Below the pieces are notes generated by a model. The model was not told the origin of the DNA, did not search any database, and was given only the letters and a program-made list of their open reading frames with translations. Of a stretch of 64,000 bases of DNA, positions 35,601 through 45,341 are shown piece after piece. The stretch spans positions 62,001 through 126,000 of the forward strand of contig NZ_BAAAQN010000024.1 of NCBI RefSeq assembly GCF_039531695.1. Reading direction: 5' to 3'. The position numbers were made by a program, and so were the translations under genes. Position 1 is the stretch's first letter. The number at the start of each line of letters is the position of its first letter. The DNA is from Catenulispora yoronensis. Its GTDB lineage: Bacteria; Actinomycetota; Actinomycetes; Streptomycetales; Catenulisporaceae.

Positions 35601-35652
35601 GCGCAGTTTAGGCTGCGCAGTTTGGGCTGTCCATCTTCCCCGCCGGTACCCT
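35601..35652. promoter_or_regulatory. Divergent marR/purD promoters with 14-bp direct repeats
   Basis: Leftward: -35 TGGACA (complement of 35628-35633), 17-bp spacer, -10 TAAACT (complement of 35605-35610), then six bases to the marR ATG. Rightward: -10 TACCCT (35647-35652) ends seven bases before the purD ATG. Two copies of GCGCAGTTTRGGCT (35601-35614, 35615-35628) span the leftward -10 and its spacer, the place expected for repressor binding. Confidence 0.6.
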
Positions 35653-35659
35653 AACGACC

Positions 35660-36904
35660 ATGAAGGTCCTCGTCATCGGCAACGGCGGCCGCGAGCACGC
35701 CATCGCCCGCGCCCTCAGTGCCGACCCCGCCGTCACCGCCCTCTACTGCGCTCCGGGCAATCCGGGCATCGCCGAGGTGGCGGAGCTTCGGGCCGTGGAC
35801 GCGCTGGACCCGGCCGCGGTGCGCGATCTCGCGGTGGAGCTCGGCGTGGACCTCGTGGTGGTCGGACCGGAGGCGCCGTTGGTGGCGGGGGTCGCGGATC
35901 CGGTGCGGGAGGCGGGGATCCCGGTGTTCGGGCCGTCCAGGGCGGCGGCGGTGCTGGAGGGGTCGAAGGCCTTCTCGAAGGAAGTCATGGCGGCTGCCGG
36001 TATTCCGACCGCCAAGTCCTACGTGTGCCAGAGCGAGGACGAGTACAACAAGGCGCTCGACGAGTTCGTGGGCTTCCCCTACGTCGTCAAGGACGACGCG
36101 CTCGCGGCGGGCAAGGGTGTCGTCGTCACCGAGGACCGCGACGAGGCGCTGGCGCATGCGCGGGCCTGCGGCCGGGTGGTGATCGAGGAGTACCTCGACG
36201 GGCCCGAGGTGTCGCTGTTCGGCATCACCGACGGCGCGGCCGTCGTGCCGATGATGCCGTCGCAGGACTTCAAGCGGATCGGGGACGGGGACACCGGGCT
36301 GAACACCGGCGGTATGGGCTCCTACTGCCCGCTGCCGTGGGCGCCGGAAGGGCTGACGGAAGAGGTCGTCGACACCGTCATCCAGCCGTTGGTGGACGAG
36401 ATGCGCCGGCGCGGCACTCCGTTCGCGGGCTTGGTGTTCGCGGGGCTGGCGCTGACCGCCAAGGGCCTGCGCGTCGTGGAGTTCAACGCCCGCTTCGGCG
36501 ACCCCGAGACGCAGAGCGTGCTGGCGATGCTGGAGTCGTCGCTGTCCGAGCTGCTCTACGCAGCCGCTACTGGGACGCTCGCCGACGTTCCCGCCCCGCG
36601 CTGGCGCGACGGCGCCGCGGTCACCGTGGTGCTGGCCGCCGCCGGCTACCCCGGCACGCCTCGGGGCGGCGACGCCATCACCGGCATCGACGAGGCGGAG
36701 AAGCTCGACACCGTCGTGAACCAGGCCGGGACCAAGCGCGATGCCGAGGGTGTGCTGGTGACGTCGGGTGGTCGGGTGCTGGCCGTCACCGCCGTCGCGG
36801 GTGATATCGACGCTGCGCGCGCGAAGGCATATAAGGGTGTCGCCGCTGTGCGTTTCGACGGGGCGCAGCACCGTACCGACATCGCGGCGAAGGCAACAGC
36901 CTGA
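35660..36904 (+). CDS. purD: Phosphoribosylamine-glycine ligase (GAR synthetase)
   Basis: PurD joins glycine to 5-phosphoribosylamine with ATP, the second step of de novo purine synthesis. The 414-residue ATP-grasp protein shows NGGREHAIA, GPEAPLVAGVAD, PYVVKDDALAAGKGV, EEYLDGPEVS and EFNARFGDPE in the family order. The ATG at 35660 appears leaderless. As in Streptomyces it leads the purine-bldC region; the next gene is the M48-like membrane protein. Confidence 0.96.
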   Translation: MKVLVIGNGGREHAIARALSADPAVTALYCAPGNPGIAEVAELRAVDALDPAAVRDLAVELGVDLVVVGPEAPLVAGVADPVREAGIPVFGPSRAAAVLEGSKAFSKEVMAAAGIPTAKSYVCQSEDEYNKALDEFVGFPYVVKDDALAAGKGVVVTEDRDEALAHARACGRVVIEEYLDGPEVSLFGITDGAAVVPMMPSQDFKRIGDGDTGLNTGGMGSYCPLPWAPEGLTEEVVDTVIQPLVDEMRRRGTPFAGLVFAGLALTAKGLRVVEFNARFGDPETQSVLAMLESSLSELLYAAATGTLADVPAPRWRDGAAVTVVLAAAGYPGTPRGGDAITGIDEAEKLDTVVNQAGTKRDAEGVLVTSGGRVLAVTAVAGDIDAARAKAYKGVAAVRFDGAQHRTDIAAKATA

Positions 36905-37048
36905 CACGCCGAGGCGTGGCCTCAATCCCTTCCTGGTCCATCCGAAAGTGTGTATTCAAGCCACGCTGCTGACCTCCCCCGGGCTTTCGCGCTAGCCTTC
37001 GCAACAGGCTCGTAAGCGGCCTGGACGCTTGGGGGATCCATCAGCACG

Positions 37049-38557
37049 GTGACTGCGACCACGGCGCGGGTGAGCGCCCACAGGGCGGCTCGCGCGCTAC
37101 TGCGCGTCCGCGCCTGGTTAATAGCCGGGTACGCCATGAGCGCCGCGGCGGTCTGTGCGGCCTTGGTCGCCGTGGTCCATGAGCGCGGTTGGACCGCCGA
37201 CGCCCCCGGGGTGTTGGCGGCCGCGGCTGTGGTGTGCGTGCTGTGGGCGCTGCCCGCGGTGCGTGTTCATCGGAGCTCCGCGGTGTTGCCGAAGACGGTG
37301 CCGCTGAGCAGTGAGTCCGCCCCCGAGCTGGAGCTGCTGGTGCGGCAGCTGGCCCTGCAACTTCAGGTGCCGACGCCGGCCGGGATCGAGCTGTCCCCGG
37401 ACTGCGACGCCTGGCTCGATCCCCGCCCCGGCGGGCCGGTGCTGGTCATCGGCGCGCCGTTCCTGTGGTGGCTGCGGGTCAGCGAGCTGCGCGGGCTGCT
37501 GGCCCCGTTGGTGGCCGGGATGGCGGCGGCCGGGGACGAGCGCATCGTGCGGGCGCGCGCGTTCGCGGCGCGGGCGGTGTGCGCGCTGCGCGGGCGGCCC
37601 GGCCGGACGCTGCGCGTGCTGCCGAACACCCGGCGGCGGCTGGCCGCCTACTTCGAGGCCCGGGCCGAGGTGCTGGAACGGGTCGTGGCGTGGGAGGCGG
37701 TGGCGGCCTCGCGGATGATCGAGCCCGCCGCTCGCGCCTATGCCCACGAGCAGATCAACATGGCCGCCGCCGGCTGGGACCGGGTGCTGACCCGGCTGGC
37801 GCAGCCGGCGTGGGAGTCCGGGTACTGCCCGGTGGGGCTGAACGTGGCGCTGGTCGGCGCGCTGACCTCCCTGGGGCGCCGGGACCGGATGGCCGGTTCG
37901 CTGGCGACGCGGCTGAGCGAGCGTCCGGCGTGCGACCTGTTGGAGGAGCCCGGGGCGGTGGACGCGCGCGCGTCGCTGATGGCCGCGGAGCTGTTCGACG
38001 GCCGGCGGATCGAGCGCACCGTGTCCTGGGAACGCTATGTCGCGGCGGTGACCGAGCCGGAGCTGGTGCGGCAGGCCGGGACGGTGCCGGAGGAACACCC
38101 CGCGGCCAAGCGGATACGGACGCTCATCGCCGAGGCCGGCGTGCCGGGGGCGCGGCGCGGCGAAGCGGACGGCGGCCCGCGGGCGGTCTCGCGGATTCCG
38201 GGTCCGCGCACGGCCCGCGGGTCGGAGGAGGAGCTCGGCGACGGGATCGAGGGGGCGCTGATCCCGGAGCAGGCCCACGAGCGCTCATGGGAGCAGTCCC
38301 TGGAACCGTCCTCGGAACTGGTCGCGGAGCCGTTCCCGGAACTGTTCCAGGAGCCCGATACCGACCGCCTCGCCGCCTATCTGGCGGTCCGGCTGGTCGA
38401 GGCCCGGCTCGCGGCCTGGGGGCTGGACTGGCTCGACGGGCCGGTGCTGCGCGATCGCGCGGGTGACCTGGTGCCGATCCATGACATAGCGGCCGCGCTC
38501 GCCGATACCGGCGACGTCTCCCGCCTTTCGGACTGGTTGGCGCGCAACGCGAGCTGA
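37049..38557 (+). CDS. Membrane-anchored M48-peptidase-like protein lacking the zinc site
   Basis: A 502-residue protein with two N-terminal membrane helices (about 22-45 and 54-72) and a cytoplasmic alpha-helical domain. GGPVLVIGAPFLWWLRVSELRGLLAPLVAG has the layout of M48 proteases (VGxPLLxxLSxxELxAVLAHELGH), but PLVAG replaces HELGH. The metal site is therefore gone. A long acidic, Glu/Pro-rich insert lies at 385-440. Related proteins sit beside purD in Streptomyces as I recall. Probably a pseudo-enzyme with a binding role. The GTG start lacks a good ribosome-binding site. Confidence 0.6.
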   Translation: MTATTARVSAHRAARALLRVRAWLIAGYAMSAAAVCAALVAVVHERGWTADAPGVLAAAAVVCVLWALPAVRVHRSSAVLPKTVPLSSESAPELELLVRQLALQLQVPTPAGIELSPDCDAWLDPRPGGPVLVIGAPFLWWLRVSELRGLLAPLVAGMAAAGDERIVRARAFAARAVCALRGRPGRTLRVLPNTRRRLAAYFEARAEVLERVVAWEAVAASRMIEPAARAYAHEQINMAAAGWDRVLTRLAQPAWESGYCPVGLNVALVGALTSLGRRDRMAGSLATRLSERPACDLLEEPGAVDARASLMAAELFDGRRIERTVSWERYVAAVTEPELVRQAGTVPEEHPAAKRIRTLIAEAGVPGARRGEADGGPRAVSRIPGPRTARGSEEELGDGIEGALIPEQAHERSWEQSLEPSSELVAEPFPELFQEPDTDRLAAYLAVRLVEARLAAWGLDWLDGPVLRDRAGDLVPIHDIAAALADTGDVSRLSDWLARNAS

Positions 38558-38633
38558 GGCAGGGCCAAACGCAACCTGAACAGGTCGGGAACGTCCCTAA
38601 GATGAGGACGCCATCCCGATCTTGAGGAATCCC

Positions 38634-39641
38634 ATGCGTGATCCCGGTCGCCAACTGGACCCGGTTGTCTATCTGCTCCCGCTGCGGGGCTATCTCGGCG
38701 TGACTTACCTGTACGCCGCGTTCCAAAAGCTCCACGATCCGGCGTTTCTTGATGCCTCGGCGTCCGGCTCGTTCGCCGTGCAGACCGCGGCGTTGAAGCA
38801 CAGCTCGCCGATCGGGTTCGCGCTGGGGCCCGCGCACGGCCACCCTTTAGTGTTCGGTCTGCTCATTGCCTTTGGGGAACTCGCGGTGGCGCTCGGCACG
38901 CTCCTGGGCCTGTGGACCCGCCTGGCCGCGGCCGGGGGTGTGGCGCTCGCGCTGACCTTTTATCTGACCGTCAGCTGGAATACCGATCCGTACTACCTCG
39001 GCTCCGATCTGGGTTTCGCGGTCGCGTTCCTGACGCTTGCCCTGGCCGGTCCTTCGAGGTGGTCGCTGGACACTTGGCTGGCGACCGCGTCGAAGGGCCA
39101 GGCGGCAGCGGTCCGCTCGGAGGAGTTCCTGCCGCGCCGTTCCTCCAGTAGCGGAGACTCTCGGCGCGTAGTCCTTAAGCGTGCAGCGGCAACCGGGATC
39201 ACCGGGGGTGTCGCGATGCTGGGAGCGGCCGCGGTCGGCAAGCTGGGGCGGTCCGGCCGCTCCGCGCAGAGCCCGCAGGCGCAACTGCGGTCGAACGCTA
39301 ATACGCCGAACGCTACAAACGTCACCGCGCCTGGCCTCGAAATCGCCACCGCCTCCATCCCCGCCACCGGCGCGGCCCGGCTGACGGCGCCGAGTGGCGA
39401 TCCGGTCTTCGTCGCGCGCACGGCCGACGGCGGCTACAAGGCGTGCAGCGGAATCTGCACTCATGCCGGGTGCCCGATCGGCGTCGACCAGGCCAAGGGC
39501 GTTCTCGCCTGCCCCTGCCACGGGTCCACCTTCGATCCCCGGAGCGGCGCGGTCATCAACGGCCCGGCCAAGGATCCGCTGATGGCTTTCCCGGTCAGCG
39601 TTGCCGGCGGGGTACTGCGGGTGCAGGTCCCGAAAACGTAG
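38634..39641 (+). CDS. DoxX-like membrane domain fused to a Rieske [2Fe-2S] domain
   Basis: A 335-residue fusion. Residues 1-150 have four membrane helices of the DoxX/DoxD type (YLGVTYLYAAFQKL; FGELAVALGTLLGLWTRLAA; NTDPYYLGSDLGFAVAFL). A central RRVVLKRAAATG followed by a hydrophobic run looks like an internal Tat-type signal/anchor. The C-terminal Rieske domain has C-x-H (CTHAGCPIG, from Cys275) and CPCHGSTFD. GAGGA lies six bases before ATG 38634. An electron-transfer role at the outer face of the membrane is likely; the quinone or thiol substrate is inferred only. Confidence 0.82.
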   Translation: MRDPGRQLDPVVYLLPLRGYLGVTYLYAAFQKLHDPAFLDASASGSFAVQTAALKHSSPIGFALGPAHGHPLVFGLLIAFGELAVALGTLLGLWTRLAAAGGVALALTFYLTVSWNTDPYYLGSDLGFAVAFLTLALAGPSRWSLDTWLATASKGQAAAVRSEEFLPRRSSSSGDSRRVVLKRAAATGITGGVAMLGAAAVGKLGRSGRSAQSPQAQLRSNANTPNATNVTAPGLEIATASIPATGAARLTAPSGDPVFVARTADGGYKACSGICTHAGCPIGVDQAKGVLACPCHGSTFDPRSGAVINGPAKDPLMAFPVSVAGGVLRVQVPKT

Positions 39642-39689
39642 CCGGTCGCGGCCGGTGGCGGCCGGTCGGGCTGTGTCGAGCCGGGCGCC

Positions 39690-40802
39690 CTAGTCGCGGC
39701 TCGACACGGCGGCGGTGGCTGCCGACTTGCAGGTCGTCACGTCCACGGCGGCCGTCAGCTGCACGCACAGCCTCATCCCGGCCTTCGGGTCGTTGAAGTG
39801 CACCATGTAGTAGCTGGTCAGCCCGCGGACGCAGACGTCCCGCAGCGCCCTGTCGGTCTCCGTCGCGCACTGCGCCTCGGAGAACGCGACCTGGTCGATG
39901 TTGTACTTCATGATCCTGCTGCCCAGGCCCATGGTGCAGGAGGCGACTGCGGAGGTGTTGGCCGCGGTGCGGCACCACTTAAGGCCGTCCGCGTACTGGT
40001 CTGCATGTATCGACAGGTAATACTGAGGCGCGTAGTAGTAGCACGGCCCTTGATAGCGCGCGGCCTGCTGCGCGCACGGATACATAGGGTCGGACGCCCT
40101 AAGCCAGGAGCTGTTCTTCACTCCGGGGACGTCGACCTCGAAGTTCTGCATGAAGACGCCTTCGGCGCAGGCGGTGCGCTGGCCGGGCTGTCCGAACCAG
40201 TCGCAGAAGGACAGCGCCTTGGGCAGGTCCATGTCGGCGACGAACATCGCGCCGTGGCCGATCCCGTGCAGGCAGGAGCCGTCGAGCTCCGGCGCGCACA
40301 GGGTGTGCAGCGCCTGCTCGGGGTCCGGGGCGTGCAGCACGGCGTGCTCGACGACGCCGTGCAGGTAGCCGTTGCCGCAGACGCCGTCCTGGAACGAGAT
40401 CGCCTTCTTGAAGTCGTACGCGTACTTCTCCAGCGCGGCGTGGCCGAGGTCGTGGGCGATCGGGTGGCAGATCCGGGAGATGTCCGGGTGGTCGTCGACG
40501 ATCTGCTGGAGCAGCGCGAGGGCCTGGGCCGGGTCGGTCTCGTCCAGCTTGGCGACCACCTGGTCGCGGACCGCCTCGTAGTGCGAGGGCGGGGCCGGCG
40601 TGGCGGCGGTGGGGGCCGCGCCGGGGACCGCAGGCGCGGTGGGCGCGGTGGGCGCGGTGACCCCGGCGGCGGCGGCCGACGTGCCGGCCCCGGCGGCCGG
40701 CGCCCAGCCCACCAGCGCGACCGCGATCAGCCCGGCGACCGTCAGCCAGACGCCCGCCAGGCAGGCCGTCCAGAGCCCGAAATCCCCCCGTCCACGTCCC
40801 AT
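39690..40802 (-). CDS. Exported Cys/His-rich protein of unknown function
   Basis: A 370-residue protein with an N-terminal signal or anchor (LWTACLAGVWLTVAGLIAVALV) and an Ala/Pro/Thr linker to about 70. The mature part has about 15 Cys and a striking His pattern: RICHPIAHDLGHAAL, CGNGYLHGVVEHAV, SCLHGIGHGAMFV. The Cys count suggests disulfides outside the cell; the His cluster could bind metal or haem. No family recognised. The ATG at 40802 is chosen: the signal peptide starts there, and a TACCGT -10 (complement of 40809-40814) ends six bases upstream, another leaderless layout. It is divergent from the third sigma factor gene. Confidence 0.65.
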   Translation of the reverse strand: MGRGRGDFGLWTACLAGVWLTVAGLIAVALVGWAPAAGAGTSAAAAGVTAPTAPTAPAVPGAAPTAATPAPPSHYEAVRDQVVAKLDETDPAQALALLQQIVDDHPDISRICHPIAHDLGHAALEKYAYDFKKAISFQDGVCGNGYLHGVVEHAVLHAPDPEQALHTLCAPELDGSCLHGIGHGAMFVADMDLPKALSFCDWFGQPGQRTACAEGVFMQNFEVDVPGVKNSSWLRASDPMYPCAQQAARYQGPCYYYAPQYYLSIHADQYADGLKWCRTAANTSAVASCTMGLGSRIMKYNIDQVAFSEAQCATETDRALRDVCVRGLTSYYMVHFNDPKAGMRLCVQLTAAVDVTTCKSAATAAVSSRD

Positions 40803-40913
40803 GGCAGAACGGTAGCGGACCCCGTGACAACCTGATGCGACTCCACTCTCGTGTACTGGGTGAAACTGCACGACGGACACACGACGGACACGACGGACAC
40901 GAGGGGGCGGTAA

Positions 40914-41507
40914 ATGCGGCTCTTGGGCATGCCAGGCAGACCCGACGACGGGGAGTTCGGCGCCCTGGTGGCGGCCCGGACCCCGGCGCTGCGTCGCACC
41001 GCCTACCTGATGTGCGGGGACTGGCACCAGGCGGAGGACCTGGTGCAGGTCGCCTTCATCAAACTGCACGCTTCATGGGGCCGGATACGACGCCGGGAGG
41101 ACCTGGACGCCTACCTGCGCCGCACCCTGCTGCGCACCTGCATCGACGAGAAGCGGCACGCCCGGTGGCGCCGGGAGTTCCCGGCCTCCGACGGGCTGCC
41201 GGACCCCGCCGAGAGCCGCGCCGAGCGGGCCGGGCGCGGCGCCGAGCCGGACCCGGCCGAGGCCCTGACCACCCGGGACGCCCTGGTCGCCGCGCTGCGC
41301 GCGTTGCCGCCGGGGCAGCGGGCGACGCTGGTGCTGCGGTTCTGGGAGGACCACAGCGTGGAGGAGACCGCCCGGCTGCTCGGGTGCACGACCGGCACCG
41401 TGAAGAGTCAGACGGCCCGGGGGCTGACGGCGCTGCGCGCGGTACTCGCGAGCCCCGCGCACGCCGCCCGCCCCGATCGGTACACGAGGACGGAAAGGAA
41501 GGCATGA
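40914..41507 (+). CDS. ECF RNA polymerase sigma factor, SigE-family type
   Basis: A 197-residue sigma factor. Region 2 is FGALVAARTPALRRTAYLM ... QAEDLVQVAFIKLHASWGRI; region 4 is LRALPPGQRATLVLRFWED ... ARLLGCTTGTVKSQTARGL. The linker is longer than in the other two copies, with an AERAGRGAEPDPAEA stretch. GGGGGCGG precedes the ATG. It overlaps the next gene by four bases (ATGA), but that gene carries a frameshift, so the sigma factor may lack its normal partner. Confidence 0.88.
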   Translation: MRLLGMPGRPDDGEFGALVAARTPALRRTAYLMCGDWHQAEDLVQVAFIKLHASWGRIRRREDLDAYLRRTLLRTCIDEKRHARWRREFPASDGLPDPAESRAERAGRGAEPDPAEALTTRDALVAALRALPPGQRATLVLRFWEDHSVEETARLLGCTTGTVKSQTARGLTALRAVLASPAHAARPDRYTRTERKA

Positions 41508-43209
41508 CCCTGATGGGCGAGGGCGCCGGGGACGCCGGGATCACCGAGGGCACCCGAATCACCGAGGGCACCGGGATCACCGGGAGCACGGACAACACCG
41601 ACATAACCAACGCGAAGCCGGAAATCACCGGCCCGGATGTCTCTGACCTGGACAGCGCCGGTCTGGACAGCTCTGGTCTGGACAACGCTGACCCGGTTGT
41701 CACCGACGCCGACCTCGAGTGGGCTCGCGACCTCTTCGAAGCTGCCCGCGGCGCGGCCGAGCCGGGGTACGACACCGACGTCGCGGCCCTCACCCGGGCC
41801 GGCGACCGGCGGCGGCACCGCCGGCTGGCGGGTACCGGCGGCGGGCTGCTCGGGATGGTCGCCGTGACCGTCGCCGTGGCGATGACGCTGGGTGCCGGCA
41901 CCGTCGACCTCGGCGCGGCGCCCGGACCGGCCGGCGGCTGGGGCGGCCGCGCGTTGCGGGACGCCTTCCACTACGTGGACGTCACCGGCGGGGGCGGGCA
42001 GTTCGACTACCACGACAACGTGCCGCAGGCTGCCGCGGTCGACGCGGCGGCGCTGATCGGGTCCCTGGATCCGGACCGGTCCCATCTGCGGGCCCGGGAT
42101 TCCGGGGAACAGCCGCCCCGGATCGTCGGGGACGACGACCCGGCCCTGAAGGACGCCGAAGCGTTGTTCATGGACTCGGCCTGGTACCGCGAGCCCGCCG
42201 ACAACGGCGCCTCCCTGTCGGTGCAGCGGGCCCGGCTGGCCTATATGTTCTACCGGGACGTGAATGTCCTGCGTCAGCCGGTCGTCGCCATGGGCGGCGC
42301 CGTGGTGCCGCAGCCGTGCGGGCTCACGGTGGACCTCGGATTCCGGTTGGGGATGGAGCGGGCCTCGTCCCCGATGCCGGCCTGGTCCGCCTGCCGCACC
42401 ACGGTGCTCGCCGACGGCTCCCGGGTCCAGACCACCAGCGCCGCCTTCGGCGCGGGCACCGAGACAGTGGCGATCCGGATCTTCGGCTCCGGGAACGTGG
42501 TCTCCGTCATCGGCTGGGACTACCCGGAGCCGGGCGGCCCCGACCCGGCCACGCCCGTCGCCCCGGAGTCGGTGGTGACGCCCTCGCCCTGGTCCGCGGA
42601 CCGCTTCCGGGCGGCCCTGTCCGATCCGGCGATCGCCCCGGTCTTCGACCCGCGGCCGGCGCCGAACGCCGACGGCAGGCTGCTGATGCCGGCCGACCTG
42701 GGTCCGGACTGGAACTTCGACCAGACCGAAGGCCAGGTCACCACCGGGGAGTTCGTCATGGACAACGGGTGCCCCCGGACCGCAGCATCTTCGGCCTCGC
42801 GCCCGGCCGCGGCCAGAACTACGTCGGCCGGCTGGCCGACGGCTCCCCGGTCGGCGGCTTCGAGGGCGAGTACCGCCTGCCGAAGGGCACCGGCGCGGCG
42901 ACCATGCGCGACGCCCGGGCCTCCAGCCAGGGCGGCTGCGATGTCACCCCCGGAGCCCCGTACTCCCGGGACTTCGTGATCGACCTGCCGTCCGGGATCG
43001 GCGACGACGCCTTCGTCGAGGACCAGCCGGGTGCCGGAACGGTCCGCGTGAACGTCCGCTTCGGCGACACGGTCCTGGAGCTGACCGTCACCCGTACCGG
43101 CACCGGACCGCTGGACCTGAGCACCGCCGCGAGCCGGGACTGGCTGACCGGGATCGCCCGCGCCATGGCCGCCCGCTGGACCGGCGCCAAGACCGGGGGC
43201 GGTGCCTGA
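41504..43209 (+). pseudogene. Sigma-factor-partner membrane protein, frameshifted
   Basis: The first frame (from ATG 41504) encodes a cytoplasmic part with ITEGT and LDSAGLDSSGLDN repeats, a transmembrane helix near 41850-41910, and an external domain up to DNGCP. There the reading frame breaks at the C-run 42772-42776; the first frame ends at 42979. Coherent protein (RSIFGLAPGRGQNYVGRL ... ARAMAARWTGAKTG) continues in the +1-shifted frame to the stop at 43209. One missing C restores a continuous 568-residue protein. This is either a sequencing error or a real inactivation, which would free the upstream sigma factor. Confidence 0.72.
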
Positions 43210-43751
43210 TGGGCGGCCGGTCCGAACCGGGTCGGCCGCCTCGAACCCGGGCAGCGTCGCCGGGTCCACCGGCGGCAGGCCGCGACGGCTCGGTGGGCTC
43301 CTGCGAATGGGTGGTCGGCGACCTGGCCGACGGGACCGGGCTGGACGAGGCGCTGGCCGGCGCCGACGTGGTGGTGCACGCCGCCTCGAGCACCCGCAAG
43401 CAGGGCAAGGGCGACACCGGCGCGGCCTGGCATCTCGTCGAGGCCGCCAAGCGCGGCGGACGGCGGCCGCCATCGAAACCGGCGGCCAGCAGGATGAATC
43501 GGCATCGCGACCGGCTGCCCAGCCACTATCAAAATGGGCAGCGGCCAACAGAACCAGGCAGCATCGGCGGCCGGCGAAACCGGTCCGGCCCGGGCCGCTC
43601 CCCACCGCCTGACCTGCACCGGTTAGGAGCGCGGGCGGCGTCCTGGGACAATCGGGTGACGAGACCTCGCGCCGGCGCGGCTCCCCCGCCCGGGGGTGCG
43701 CCGCCCGGCGCGGCCTCGGCGCCTCCCGCGTCCGAGGCCGCACAGGTCTGA
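43209..43751 (+). pseudogene. Remnant of an NAD(P)-binding SDR/NmrA-type gene
   Basis: A frame opens with ATG overlapping the preceding stop (TGATG). Only about 55 residues are recognisable: WVVGDLADGTGLDEALAGAD, VVVHAASSTRK and AAWHLVEAAKRGG, the beta3-alpha-beta4 part of an SDR/NmrA fold. The N-terminal GxxGxxG nucleotide loop and the catalytic region are missing, and the rest is low-complexity Arg/Pro/Ser sequence. It is best read as a decayed fragment before purB. Confidence 0.5.
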
Positions 43752-43797
43752 GCCCGTACAGGTCGGTCTGAGCCCGCACAGGGTCTGAGCCCGCACA
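43745..43797. repeat. Three-copy 16-bp repeat upstream of purB
   Basis: GGTCTGAGCCCGYACA occurs at 43745-43760, 43765-43780 and 43782-43797, separated by 4 and 1 bases, ending 16 bases before the purB ATG. A third locus in the window with 16-bp units, but the sequence differs from the others. Confidence 0.82.
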
Positions 43798-43813
43798 GCC
43801 AAGGAAGGCCGCC

Positions 43814-45124
<1,311 letters not shown>

Positions 45125-45158
45125 CGGCGGCCGATCCGGCCGCCGAGACTCGTGCAAC

Positions 45159-45194
45159 CGTCGGGGCCGCAGACCCTTGTCCGCAGCCCCGACG
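45159..45194 (+). terminator. Possible terminator after purB
   Basis: CGTCGGGGC (45159-45167) pairs with GCCCCGACG (45186-45194) across an 18-base loop. A second 8-bp stem (45125-45132 with 45138-45145) lies immediately after the stop. Neither has a T-run, so efficiency is doubtful. Confidence 0.4.
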
Positions 45195-45239
45195 TGCTGC
45201 TCCGCCCCGCTGACCAGGCCATCAGCATTCTGTTATGAC

Positions 45240-45255
45240 TGTTTCCCGTGAAACA
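45240..45255. promoter_or_regulatory. parS-like ParB-binding site
   Basis: TGTTTCCCGTGAAACA differs by one base from the bacterial parS consensus TGTTTCACGTGAAACA. It lies in the purB-purC gap, outside coding sequence. In Streptomyces, parS copies cluster within a few hundred kilobases of oriC, and the purine region is on that side of the chromosome, so a functional ParB site is plausible. Confidence 0.6.
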
Positions 45256-45329
45256 ATCGGCGTCCGGCGCCCGGTGGCGCCCCGTACCGCCCCCGGCTAC
45301 GCCGATCGAAGGATCGCCGCGTCCGCCGG

Positions 45330-45335
45330 TACGCT
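45330..45335 (+). promoter_or_regulatory. -10 element, probable leaderless start of purC
   Basis: TACGCT ends six bases before GTG 45342; no ribosome-binding site is present. Confidence 0.5.
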
Positions 45336-45341
45336 GATCCC

